Below, in pieces: positions 7,313 through 14,152 of a stretch of DNA of 24,840 nucleotides. The stretch spans positions 1 to 24,840 of the forward strand of contig JAVBMF010000034.1 in assembly GCA_031552735.1 (NCBI GenBank). Direction: 5' to 3'. The notes beneath the pieces are model-generated. The model worked only from the letters and a program-made list of their open reading frames with translations, was not told where the DNA came from and ran no database searches. The translations under genes were made by a program, and so were the position numbers. Origin of the DNA: JAVBUY01 sp031552735 (GTDB lineage Bacteria; Bacillota; Clostridia; Christensenellales; Aristaeellaceae). Positions within the stretch are counted from its first letter, which is position 1, and each line of letters opens with the position of its first letter.

Positions 7313-7678
7313 ATGAACGATCGCATCAAACAAGTCCGGCGGGACGCGCACCTGACGCAGGAAATCTTCGCGCGGCGCATTGGCGTGCAGAAGAGCGCGG
7401 TTTCGCGGTTGGAGAGTGGCATCAACCGCCCATCGGAGCAAACGACCAAGCTGATCTGCCGGGAATTTTTAATCAACCCCGACTGGCTCAAGACCGGCGA
7501 GCAGCCGATGAAGATACCGGCCAACGAGGCGGCGCTGGCCAAGATCAGCCGCCTCTACGCGGGGGATAACGAGTTTGCCAAGCGCGTGCTCGACGGCCTG
7601 GCGGATTTGCCGCCGGAGACCTGGGCAGCGCTGGAGGCATTTTTCGCGCATCGCGACGCAAAAAAGGACCGCCCTTAG
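7313..7678 (+). CDS. XRE-family phage repressor
   Basis: A 121-residue protein with an N-terminal helix-turn-helix of the Cro/CI (XRE) type, roughly residues 5-57. LTQEIFARRIGVQKSAVSRL contains the two recognition helices, and INPDWLKTGE is the usual end of the domain. The C-terminal part is short and has no LexA-type protease domain, so induction by RecA-stimulated self-cleavage is not expected. The ATG at 7313 follows AAAGGAGG. It faces the early genes across a divergent promoter pair and is the likely immunity repressor of the prophage. Only 8 bp separate its stop codon from repeat D1, and no integrase follows. Confidence 0.88.
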   Translation: MNDRIKQVRRDAHLTQEIFARRIGVQKSAVSRLESGINRPSEQTTKLICREFLINPDWLKTGEQPMKIPANEAALAKISRLYAGDNEFAKRVLDGLADLPPETWAALEAFFAHRDAKKDRP

Positions 7679-7686
7679 GCGGCCCA

Positions 7687-7809
7687 CAGGCTGTCGAAAA
7701 ATGCGCATCTGCGGGTTCAGCCCGGCGGCCGCCTTGTCGGCGTACCTATGTACGCCTCTGTCGGACGGCCTTGTGCTTTGCCCCCATCTACACCTTTTTT
7801 CACAGCCTG
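7687..7809. repeat. 123-bp palindromic repeat D, copy 1
   Basis: It matches 17151-17273 over its full 123 bp with scattered differences. The ends are inverted (CAGGCTGT at the left, ACAGCCTG at the right, each next to an A or T run). The middle folds into a hairpin with GGCGTAC/GTACGCC, enclosed by GGCCG/CGGCC. The right end is followed by a second partial copy of the terminal sequence (TTTTCACAGCCTGAC, to about 7826). It resembles a miniature transposable element; no open frame in it is credible. It lies 8 bp after the repressor stop. Confidence 0.85.
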
Positions 7810-7826
7810 ACTATTTTCACAGCCTG

Positions 7827-7982
7827 ACCGCATCGACAAATGCAACGCCCTCCGCCCCCTCCGCACCCCTCGTCCCCAGTCCCTTCCCTCCGCACCCCTC
7901 GTCCCCTGTCCCTTCCCTCCATCCCCCGCAACAAACACGCCGCATGCCATCAGGCCATGCGGCGCTGTTCATCCCCCCACAC
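7827..7982. repeat. C-rich intergenic DNA with 29-bp tandem repeat
   Basis: A pyrimidine-rich stretch without a gene. Two adjacent 29-bp units (7861-7889 and 7890-7918) differ at one position. A 9-bp hairpin (7938-7964; CGCCGCATG and its inverse) follows but has no clear T run. Together with D1 this makes a gap of about 360 bp between the prophage repressor and the next gene. Confidence 0.75.
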
Positions 7983-8021
7983 AAAAAAAGCGCCGTTCCG
8001 CCATCCAGCGGCTCGGCGCTT
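7983..8021 (-). terminator. Rho-independent terminator of the 8040-9558 operon
   Basis: On the minus strand AAGCGCCG pairs with CGGCGCTT around an inner CCGC/GCGG stem, followed by a run of seven T residues. It lies 19 bp after the stop of the last gene of the leftward operon. Confidence 0.88.
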
Positions 8022-8039
8022 CCCTATGCCCCTTGCTTC

Positions 8040-8411
8040 CTACTCCGATCCCGCGCATATCCCCAGTATCCGGCCATCTTTTTTCTGGATATGCACCGTC
8101 ACAGCGCCGCCGCACGTCAATTCGCCGTATTCGGTGAACAGCACCGCCCATACAGCTTTTTCCTCATCATAAATCATGCTCATCGGCATCAGGTTTTTGA
8201 TTTGTATCTCGTCCTCCACCCCTGCCATGACGGCCTGGGCAATGCGCAGCGCGGTCTGGCTATCGGGCACCATGTCCCCGGTGTATACTTCATGCGACAC
8301 CTCGCCCGCATCGATATAGTGCACCGTCAACTCCTGCGCGCGCGCGGGCGGGCAGGCCATGCAGCCAATCACCAGCAGCAACCCCATCGCTGCGCGCATC
8401 GTTGTGTGCAT
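8040..8411 (-). CDS. Secreted NTF2-fold-immunity-like protein
   Basis: A 123-residue protein with a signal peptide (about residues 4-25). The sequence VIGC at residues 14-17 could be a lipobox, which would make it a lipoprotein; cleavage at ARAQ is the alternative. The mature part follows the pattern of NTF2-fold immunity proteins: VPDSQTALRIAQAV near the N terminus, a tryptophan strand (AVWAVLF), then GGAVTVHIQKKDGRILGI at the C terminus. Family members protect against polymorphic toxins, but many are orphans of unknown role, and no toxin gene is seen here. AAAGGAAG precedes the start. It is the last gene of a three-gene operon with two membrane proteins. The fold is inferred from pattern only. 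Confidence 0.6.
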   Translation of the reverse strand: MHTTMRAAMGLLLVIGCMACPPARAQELTVHYIDAGEVSHEVYTGDMVPDSQTALRIAQAVMAGVEDEIQIKNLMPMSMIYDEEKAVWAVLFTEYGELTCGGAVTVHIQKKDGRILGICAGSE

Positions 8412-8450
8412 ACGGCGTCTTCCTTTCTGTCCATCTGCGATTGCGGCGCG

Positions 8451-8747
8451 TCACGCCAAAATAAACTGCATCACTTCGCCGATCAGCGCCAGCGGGAACA
8501 GCACCAGCACCGCCCCGATGACGGCTGCTTTTGCGGTGATGCGCTGGCCTTTTGCCGGGCGGACCTCCTGCCATAGCGGATAGATCAGGAACCACACCAG
8601 TGCATAGCCGGGCACTTGCACCAGCAGATCGCACGGGGACTTCGCGCGCACATCGATGCCCAGCAGCCTGTGCAGCACGTTGATCAGGATGGCCGCAGAC
8701 AGCAGGATAAAAAACACCCGAATCATCACCTTTTTAAACCGCCACAT
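8451..8747 (-). CDS. Small membrane protein of unknown function
   Basis: A 98-residue hydrophobic protein not recognised as any family. Three membrane segments are likely: about residues 8-28, 44-60 and 73-95. A positively charged N terminus (WRFKK) suggests it faces the cytoplasm. A near-perfect AAAGGAGGTGA site precedes the ATG at 8747, and the start overlaps the upstream membrane-protein gene by 14 nt, indicating coupled translation and possibly a shared complex. Confidence 0.65.
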   Translation of the reverse strand: MWRFKKVMIRVFFILLSAAILINVLHRLLGIDVRAKSPCDLLVQVPGYALVWFLIYPLWQEVRPAKGQRITAKAAVIGAVLVLFPLALIGEVMQFILA

Positions 8748-9558
8748 GCGTGCTCACCTCCTTTGCGATGGCCACCCGCGTGTGATAGCCGATGTATCGC
8801 GCCATCAGTTGAAACGGCGTATACACAAGCGCGCAGCCATACATCACCGTCACCCCCCAGAACTGAATCTGCACGATACCGGCAAGGCTGCCGCGCCTGA
8901 CGCAAAGCAGGGTGATGATCCACGTCAGCGCGATGGCGGGCAGCGCATAGACGGCGAGGCGCAATTCCAGCCATATGCCGGGAAACAACCGCGACATGTT
9001 TGCGCGCAAGATGCGCCCCCAGGGCAAGTCGCCGTCCTTTTGCACCAAGGGGGCGAGCAGCGTATCGGCAACCCAGTTGCCAAGGAAAAGCGCGAAATTG
9101 GACAGCACGATGCCCAGCGAAAGCAAGTACGGGTTGTTTTCCCCACCGAGCGCCAGCGATAGGGTATCCCGGAAAAACGGCTGCACGAACAACACAAAGA
9201 CAAAACTGCTACTCAGCGCGCACGCGTAACTTTTCCCCCATGTCAGTGCCCGGCACATCCGGCGGACCGACACCTGCCGATAAAACAGAACGTCCGCGAC
9301 GGCGCAGTACACGCACCCGCGCAGCAAAAACACCGCCGTGTAGAGCAGGCACTTCGCGTACACAGGCAGCCTGACCGGAAGCAGCAGGATGACCGCCCTG
9401 GGCACCCACAGGCACGCGACCACGCACAGCGAAAGCACCCCGGTTTTTTTCCAGTCCAGCCGGATGTACTGCTTTGCGGCAGCGATCACCTGCCGTGATT
9501 TTTCCATGCGCACGTCCTCCATCGCGATGCCGCGCGGCACTTTTGCGGCGGCTGGCAT
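8734..9558 (-). CDS. Polytopic membrane protein of unknown function
   Basis: A 274-residue protein with about six membrane segments (roughly residues 41-60, 68-92, 112-128, 145-168, 202-220 and 228-252). No known transporter motif, ATP-binding or enzyme signature is visible. The start at 9558 is chosen because GAGG lies 6 nt upstream and a strong promoter (9577-9605) sits just before it; starts further downstream at the methionines in MEDVRMEK lack a comparable site. It is the first gene of an operon with a small membrane protein and an immunity-like secreted protein. A permease or membrane-bound immunity role is possible but unsupported. Confidence 0.65.
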   Translation of the reverse strand: MPAAAKVPRGIAMEDVRMEKSRQVIAAAKQYIRLDWKKTGVLSLCVVACLWVPRAVILLLPVRLPVYAKCLLYTAVFLLRGCVYCAVADVLFYRQVSVRRMCRALTWGKSYACALSSSFVFVLFVQPFFRDTLSLALGGENNPYLLSLGIVLSNFALFLGNWVADTLLAPLVQKDGDLPWGRILRANMSRLFPGIWLELRLAVYALPAIALTWIITLLCVRRGSLAGIVQIQFWGVTVMYGCALVYTPFQLMARYIGYHTRVAIAKEVSTHVAV

Positions 9559-9576
9559 ATCTTTCCTCTGGGCAAA

Positions 9577-9605
9577 AGTGTATCCGAACGCGGCTTTCCT
9601 GTCAA
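9577..9605 (-). promoter_or_regulatory. Promoter of the membrane-protein operon
   Basis: On the minus strand, TTGACA (9600-9605), a 17-bp spacer and TACACT (9577-9582), 18 bp upstream of the ATG at 9558. The -35 box is consensus. The boxes fall between the stop of the 44-residue gene (9618) and the membrane-protein start. Confidence 0.75.
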
Positions 9606-9617
9606 CAGCGCTGCGCC

Positions 9618-9752
9618 TCACAGCAATATCTGCATCACAATAAACCAATAGATGCGTTCCATCATCGCATGGGAGGGCACATCCTCCAGCATGCGGAGGA
9701 TTTTTTCCTTATAGGCGCTTCTCTCGGTATGTTCTCTTTCATCCAGCTTCAC
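9618..9752 (-). CDS. 44-residue protein, unknown function, possibly SOS-controlled
   Basis: The open frame extends upstream, but the only good ribosome binding site (GGGAGGTG, 9759-9766) directs a GTG start at 9752, giving 44 residues. A promoter (9783-9811) fits exactly this start. The protein has a charged, helical N-terminal half and ends in ERIYWFIVMQILL, an ending similar to that of many very small Firmicutes proteins (an aromatic-rich 'IYxFI' tail) of unknown function. A LexA-box-like sequence in its promoter suggests induction by DNA damage. The function is unknown. Confidence 0.5.
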   Translation of the reverse strand: MKLDEREHTERSAYKEKILRMLEDVPSHAMMERIYWFIVMQILL

Positions 9753-9782
9753 GTCTCGCACCTCCCACATATCGTTGTGTAT

Positions 9783-9811
9783 ATCGTACATATGTTCGTA
9801 TATTTTGTAAA
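9783..9811 (-). promoter_or_regulatory. Promoter with LexA-box-like operator
   Basis: On the minus strand, TTTACA (9806-9811), a 17-bp spacer and TACGAT (9783-9788). The spacer and -10 box contain CGAACATATGTACG (9785-9798), one base away from the Gram-positive SOS box CGAAC-RNRY-GTTCG. A repressor bound there would block RNA polymerase. Confidence 0.65.
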
Positions 9812-9818
9812 GTCGCAT

Positions 9819-9980
9819 ATATAGTGTACCGTTCGCCGCCCCCCTACAACCGGTTGTTTTGCAACACTTTCGCAACATTTGCCCCGCCCCGCCACACGCC
9901 CCGCGCGCGTCGCCGCAACACTTTTCACACAAACTACATATTTTTCCACCGCCGCACGGCATGGAGCGGGGGGTGCGTGT
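9819..9980. other. Non-coding spacer before element C
   Basis: No credible gene. It contains the short palindrome CAACCGGTTG (near 9849-9858) and several copies of CAACACTTT-like sequence. It leads directly into repeat element C. Confidence 0.5.
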
Positions 9981-10557
9981 TCTCTTTGGATTACGCCCAA
10001 AGTGGGCTGTCCTCTTGTTTCCTTTGGAGGAAAACCGTTATGTCTGTTCCTTTTTGCCAAAAAGGAACCGAAAAAGTGGGCGCACGCTGCGGCGGCTGTT
10101 CGCCATGGGCATATGCTCGGCTCCGGCGGGTGCCTACCAATTCCGCGCGAGCCTGATGCGGCGCAAGCGCCGCTAGGCTGCTCGCGCGTCAGGTCCGGCA
10201 CTATTTCCGCCGTTCACCTTCGCTAGAACATGCCCCATGGCTCGGCCGCCTTGCATGTGCGCTGGGGCTACGAACACACCAAAGCTACGACACAAACCGC
10301 ACAGGTTGCGCAGGGCTCCGCGCCCGTTGGAGCCCCAGCCCCTACGCGATGATTCCCACGAAGGCGCACGGCGGATCAAGCGCCGGACTGGAAGCGGCGG
10401 CCTCAGATCCGAAGGATCAATTCAAGGCCGCCGGTGAACATTGGTAGGCGCCCGCCGAATCCGAGTATAAGCGCGTAGGGGCTAAGGGGCGAACCCGGGC
10501 GCAAACGCTTTTCTGGTACTCTTTGGGCGTAATCCAAAGAGTACAACGTCCTCCCCT
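9981..10557. repeat. Hairpin-rich repeat element, copy C
   Basis: Non-coding element of about 580 bp, the most complete copy. The left end begins with the inverse of the right-terminal hairpin (CTTTGGATTACGCCCAAAG), then shares a stretch with B that includes the 10-bp hairpin (10046-10068). Arms at 10116-10199 and 10382-10465 match those of B outside the hairpins, but the hairpins are different: 10144-10188 (CGCGCGAG stem with inner GCGGCGC/GCGCCGC) and 10396-10432 (GGCGGCCT stem with inner GATCC/GGATC). The common core is at about 10190-10269. The 63-bp repeat is present once and in inverse orientation (about 10268-10310). The right hairpin is at 10516-10544. Confidence 0.88.
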
Positions 10558-10569
10558 TCACGAGGGAAC

Positions 10570-10836
10570 TTATTGCTTCATCCCCTCGACTATCAACTGC
10601 ACGCCGACCCGAAAGCCCAGAGTAAATTTCTCCAAAGCGCACTGCCCATGCAGCTCGCTCTGCGTATTGAGCAGCGCATTTAGTAGAGGAATCGCTTCGG
10701 GTGCCAACGCTGCGCGTAATGCTTGCTGCTGAGCATCGTAGCGATCCCAGGCTTCGGCTTGCAGTGTATTTGGGGCAGGATTTGTTGTATTTACATCGAG
10801 ATCGCCGAAGAATAAATCTTCTAGCGCAGTGGACAT
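10570..10836 (-). CDS. DUF6809-like small protein
   Basis: An 88-residue acidic, helical protein. It matches the pattern remembered for DUF6809 proteins of Firmicutes: an N-terminal LEDLFFGDLD, a variable middle, and a C-terminal QSELHGQ...FTLGFRVGVQLIVEG. The function of the family is not known; members often lie in mobile regions. GGGAGGTG precedes the ATG. The gene is divergent from a ribbon-helix-helix gene with an operator-like region between, and its stop lies about 13 bp from the end of element C. Confidence 0.7.
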   Translation of the reverse strand: MSTALEDLFFGDLDVNTTNPAPNTLQAEAWDRYDAQQQALRAALAPEAIPLLNALLNTQSELHGQCALEKFTLGFRVGVQLIVEGMKQ

Positions 10837-10857
10837 ATGCGCACCTCCCTTTTTGCA

Positions 10858-10886
10858 AGCATAACATAAAGCAATGCTTAATGCAA
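10858..10886 (-). promoter_or_regulatory. Promoter of DUF6809-like gene with repeated operator-like motif
   Basis: On the minus strand, TTGCAT (10881-10886), a 17-bp spacer and TATGCT (10858-10863). GCAATGC occurs at 10871-10877 and 10883-10889, 12 bp apart, inside and beside the promoter. Ribbon-helix-helix repressors bind such closely spaced short repeats, and one is encoded next door. Confidence 0.65.
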
Positions 10887-10951
10887 TGCATAATTGAATA
10901 TATCTTTTATGAGATTTTGCAAGTACAATATATTACAAAGGATGTGACGAA

Positions 10952-11140
10952 ATGCTAGTCGTTAAGAAAAGTGCGTCGATTAACAAGACCATCCGCATGC
11001 CCAAAGATTTAGTTGCACAACTAGAAAAGGTAGCCACAGAAAAAGGTGTTTCGTTCGGTCAATTGGTCATTCAAAGTTGCCGATATGCATTGGAGCATGT
11101 GGTAGACGAGCAGGAGCTTGAACAGAAGTCTGACCCTTGA
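10952..11140 (+). CDS. Ribbon-helix-helix (CopG/Arc-type) DNA-binding protein
   Basis: A 62-residue protein with the ribbon-helix-helix pattern: a basic strand NKTIRMPKDL (about residues 11-20), helix LVAQLEKVATEKG, turn VSFG, then helix QLVIQSCRYALEH. Such proteins act as dimers and repress their own promoters or those of neighbours. AAAGGATGTG lies upstream of the ATG. It is divergent from the DUF6809-like gene, which it may regulate; no toxin gene follows it, so an antitoxin role is not supported. The -35 box of the glyS promoter overlaps its stop codon. Confidence 0.8.
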   Translation: MLVVKKSASINKTIRMPKDLVAQLEKVATEKGVSFGQLVIQSCRYALEHVVDEQELEQKSDP

Positions 11141-11165
11141 CAAATCCCCCTTCCCTGCATATCAT
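11137..11165 (+). promoter_or_regulatory. glyS promoter
   Basis: TTGACA (11137-11142), a 17-bp spacer and TATCAT (11160-11165). The -35 box overlaps the stop codon of the upstream ribbon-helix-helix gene. Transcription should begin near 11172, about 180 bases before glyS. Confidence 0.85.
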
Positions 11166-11171
11166 AGGAAA

Positions 11172-11311
11172 GGAAAATTGCATACGCCGCAAGGAAGCAG
11201 GTGGCGCTGCGGAGCGGAACAGCACAAAGTGGGCGCATCGCGCCAAGCAGGGTGGAACCGCGGAAGGTAGCTTTCGTCCCCGCAGGGGGATTTGAGCACC
11301 TTCCGTTTTTG
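11172..11311 (+). promoter_or_regulatory. T-box riboswitch controlling glyS
   Basis: The T-box sequence AGGGTGGAACCGCGG is at 11249-11263. GGG (11250-11252) pairs with CCC (11278-11280), and CGGAAG pairs with CTTTCG to form the antiterminator around the tRNA-binding bulge. The competing terminator pairs GGAAGGT (11262-11268) with ACCTTCC (11298-11304), ahead of GTTTTTG. Upstream are a 5-bp hairpin (11232-11244; GGCGC, loop ATC) and a stem-loop at 11187-11212 whose loop holds GGC, a possible glycine specifier. Uncharged tRNA-Gly would favour antitermination and glyS expression. The part before the T-box is unusually short if the promoter call is right. Confidence 0.88.
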
Positions 11312-11350
11312 TGTGAAGAGAAATCAACAGAATAGGTGGAGGAAACAACC

Positions 11351-12742
11351 ATGCCGGTAGAAAAAACTATGGACAAGATCGTTGCGCTGTGCAAGAATCG
11401 CGGCTTTATCTTCGCGGGTTCGGAGATCTACGGCGGCTTGGCCAATACGTGGGATTACGGCCCGCTGGGCGTGGAATTTAAGAACAACGTCAAGCGCGCG
11501 TGGTGGAAGAAATTTGTGCAGGAGAATCAGCACAACGTCGGCCTGGACTGCGCGATTTTGATGAATCGCCAGGTGTGGGTGGCTTCCGGCCACATTGGCA
11601 ACTTTAACGACCCGCTGATGGACTGCAAGGCATGCAAGGCACGCTTTCGCGCCGACAAGCTGATTGAGGACTTCGCCCACGCCAAGGGCGAGGAGGTGCT
11701 CGCCGACGGCTGGAGCAACGAGCAGATGGAAGGCTACATCGCCGAGCAAAAAATCCCCTGCCCCACGTGCGGCAAACAGGATTTCACCGGCATCCGCAAG
11801 TTCAACATGATGTTCAAAACCCACCAGGGCGTGACCGAGGACAATGCGAATGAGATTTATCTGCGCCCGGAAACCGCGCAGGGCATGTTTGTGAATTTCA
11901 AAAACGTGGTGCGATCCACCCGCCGCAAGCTGCCGATGGGCATCTGCCAGATTGGCAAGTCCTTCCGCAACGAGATTACCCCGGGCAACTTCACCTTCCG
12001 CACGCGCGAGTTTGAGCAGATGGAGATGGAATTTTTCTGCAAGCCGGGTGAGGACCTGGAGTGGTTCGCCTACTGGCGCGGTTTCTGCCGCGATTTCCTG
12101 CTGAGTCTGGGCCTCAGCGCCGACAATATGCGCCTGCGCGACCATTCTGCGGAGGAGCTTTCCTTCTACTCGAAAGCCACCACCGATATTGAGTTCCTGT
12201 TCCCCTTTGGCTGGGGCGAACTGTGGGGCATTGCCGACCGCACCGATTATGACCTAAAGCAGCACCAGCAGCACGCGGGCGAAAATATGGAGTACATGGA
12301 CCCGATCACCAATGAGAAGTTTGTGCCCTATGTGGTGGAGCCCGCGGTGGGCGTGGATCGCATGGCGCTGGCCTTCCTGTGCGAGGCGTATGATGAAGAG
12401 CAGATCGCCGAGGGCGATACGCGCGTCGTGCTGCATCTGCATCCGGCGCTGGCGCCCTACAAAGTATCGGTGCTGCCGCTGCAAAAGAACAAGCTGGGCG
12501 AGCTGGCAACCGAGGTCTACGATAAGCTGGCCAAGCACTTCCCGGTGGAGTACGACGAGACGGGCTCGATCGGCAAACGCTATCGCCGCGCCGATGAGAT
12601 TGGCACGCCGATGTGCGTCACCGTGGACTTTGACACCGTCGAGACCGGCATCGTCACCGTGCGCGATCGCGATACGATGCAGCAGGACCGCGTGCACATC
12701 GATCAACTGGTGGAATATGTGCGCAACAAGGTGGAGTTTTAA
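11351..12742 (+). CDS. glyS: Glycyl-tRNA synthetase, dimeric class II type
   Basis: A 463-residue enzyme that charges tRNA-Gly with glycine; the length matches the alpha2-type (eukaryote-like) GlyRS. Visible class II features are FRNEI followed by RTREFEQMEMEFF (motif 2, about residues 205-229), LRPETAQGMFVNF (171-183), and AVGVDRMALAFL (motif 3). CKAC (92-95) and CPTC (137-140) are probable zinc ligands in the insertion domain, and the anticodon-binding domain is at the C terminus (from KVSVLPL). The ATG at 11351 is chosen because GGTGGAGG lies upstream; the GTG at 11336 is part of that site. Expression is controlled by the T-box leader. Confidence 0.97.
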   Translation: MPVEKTMDKIVALCKNRGFIFAGSEIYGGLANTWDYGPLGVEFKNNVKRAWWKKFVQENQHNVGLDCAILMNRQVWVASGHIGNFNDPLMDCKACKARFRADKLIEDFAHAKGEEVLADGWSNEQMEGYIAEQKIPCPTCGKQDFTGIRKFNMMFKTHQGVTEDNANEIYLRPETAQGMFVNFKNVVRSTRRKLPMGICQIGKSFRNEITPGNFTFRTREFEQMEMEFFCKPGEDLEWFAYWRGFCRDFLLSLGLSADNMRLRDHSAEELSFYSKATTDIEFLFPFGWGELWGIADRTDYDLKQHQQHAGENMEYMDPITNEKFVPYVVEPAVGVDRMALAFLCEAYDEEQIAEGDTRVVLHLHPALAPYKVSVLPLQKNKLGELATEVYDKLAKHFPVEYDETGSIGKRYRRADEIGTPMCVTVDFDTVETGIVTVRDRDTMQQDRVHIDQLVEYVRNKVEF

Positions 12743-12754
12743 CCGAATGTTCGC

Positions 12755-12783
12755 TTGTTTTCCGGCGCGAACGATGCTACAAT
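12755..12783 (+). promoter_or_regulatory. Promoter of the rimO-pgsA-cinA-recA run
   Basis: TTGTTT (12755-12760), a 17-bp spacer and TACAAT (12778-12783), about 47 bp before the rimO start. No terminator is seen after glyS, so readthrough from glyS may also contribute. Confidence 0.7.
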
Positions 12784-12829
12784 AGAAAACAAACGTTCCC
12801 ATTCTTTGCGATAGAAACGAGGCAACACA

Positions 12830-14152
12830 TTGGCGAACAAAGTGGGCGTGGTGTCGCTGGGATGCAGCAAGAACCGCGTCGATACCGAGCAGATGCTGGG
12901 CGAACTGACCGCGCGCGGCTATCTGATCGAGCCAGACCCGGCGCGGGCGGACATCATTGTGGTCAATACCTGCGGCTTCATTGAGCCGGCCAAGGAAGAA
13001 TCCATTGATACCATCCTAGAGATGGCGCAATATAAACAGGATGGACAGTGCAAGCTGCTGTTGGTAACCGGCTGCCTGGCGCAGCGCTATGGCGATGACT
13101 TGCGCGCGCAGATGCCGGAGATTGACGGCATGCTGGGCGTGGGGCAGTACGACAAGCTGTTTGATATGATCGCGCAGGCCGAGCGCGGTGATCGTCCGCT
13201 GCTCAACACACCCTGTCAGGACTTCTTCGAGAGCGACCGCGTGCTGACCACGCCGGGCTACAGCGCCTATGTGAAGATCGGCGACGGTTGCGACAACCGG
13301 TGCAGCTATTGCGCCATTCCGCTGATTCGTGGCAGCTACCGCTCGCGCCCCATGGCCGACATCGTGCGCGAGGTGCAGGGACTGGTCGCGCGCGGGGTCA
13401 AGGAGATTACGCTGATATCGCAGGACACGACGCGCTACGGTACCGATTTTGCCGCGTCGCGGGGAAAGAGCCAGTTGCCCGAGCTGCTGACCGAGGTGGC
13501 GGCAATCCCGGGCGTAATGTGGTTGCGCGCGCTGTACTGCTACCCCGCGCGGGTGGACGACCGGCTGCTGGATACGATGCAGGCGCTGGACAATGTGTGC
13601 GGCTACATCGATCTGCCGATCCAGCACATTGTGCCGCGATTGCTGGAGGACATGCACCGCCACGGTACCGCCGAGCACATCCGCTACTTGGCGCGCGAGA
13701 TCAAGCGGCGTGGCATGGCGCTGCGCACCAGCATCATTGTCGGCTTCCCCGGCGAAACCGACGCCGACTTTGCCGAGCTGCTGGCGTTTATCGCCGAGGC
13801 GCGGTTCGACCGACTGGGCGCGTTTGCCTACTCGCCGGAGGAGGACACCCCGGCGGCGGAACGCGCCGACCAGCTTTCCGACGAGACCAAGCAGGCCCGT
13901 CTGGACAAACTTATGGCGCTGCAACAGCGCATTTCGCTGGAAGAAAACCAGCGCCGCGTCGGCCAGACCTGCGAGGTGCTGGTTGAGGGGCGCAGACCCG
14001 ATGGACTGTATGTCGGCCGTTCGCGCTGGGAAGCGCCGGAGATCGACGGCAACATTCTCTTTTCCTCGGACAAGACCTACCGGCCGGGCGACTTTGCGCA
14101 GGTGCGCATCGACCGCGCCGATGCCTACGACTTGATAGGGGTGGAAGCATGA
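12830..14152 (+). CDS. rimO: Ribosomal protein S12 methylthiotransferase
   Basis: A 440-residue radical SAM enzyme that adds a methylthio group to an aspartate of ribosomal protein S12. The N-terminal MTTase domain has the three cluster-binding cysteines C12 (GCSKNRVD), C48 (NTCGFI) and C82 (TGCLAQRY). The radical SAM motif is C154, C158 and C161 (CDNRCSYC). A TRAM domain ends the protein. The opening VSLGCSKNRVD distinguishes RimO from MiaB. The start is a TTG at 12830 with GAGG 7 nt upstream. The stop overlaps the pgsA start (ATGA), so the two are coupled. Confidence 0.96.
   Translation: MANKVGVVSLGCSKNRVDTEQMLGELTARGYLIEPDPARADIIVVNTCGFIEPAKEESIDTILEMAQYKQDGQCKLLLVTGCLAQRYGDDLRAQMPEIDGMLGVGQYDKLFDMIAQAERGDRPLLNTPCQDFFESDRVLTTPGYSAYVKIGDGCDNRCSYCAIPLIRGSYRSRPMADIVREVQGLVARGVKEITLISQDTTRYGTDFAASRGKSQLPELLTEVAAIPGVMWLRALYCYPARVDDRLLDTMQALDNVCGYIDLPIQHIVPRLLEDMHRHGTAEHIRYLAREIKRRGMALRTSIIVGFPGETDADFAELLAFIAEARFDRLGAFAYSPEEDTPAAERADQLSDETKQARLDKLMALQQRISLEENQRRVGQTCEVLVEGRRPDGLYVGRSRWEAPEIDGNILFSSDKTYRPGDFAQVRIDRADAYDLIGVEA

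Noticed and set aside
10952..11140. Antitoxin of a toxin-antitoxin pair
   Set aside because: A ribbon-helix-helix gene is present, but no toxin follows it, and the divergent DUF6809-like protein has no toxin features.
12745..12772. LexA box in front of rimO (ATGTTCG and CGAAC segments)
   Set aside because: Only half sites at wrong spacing and order.
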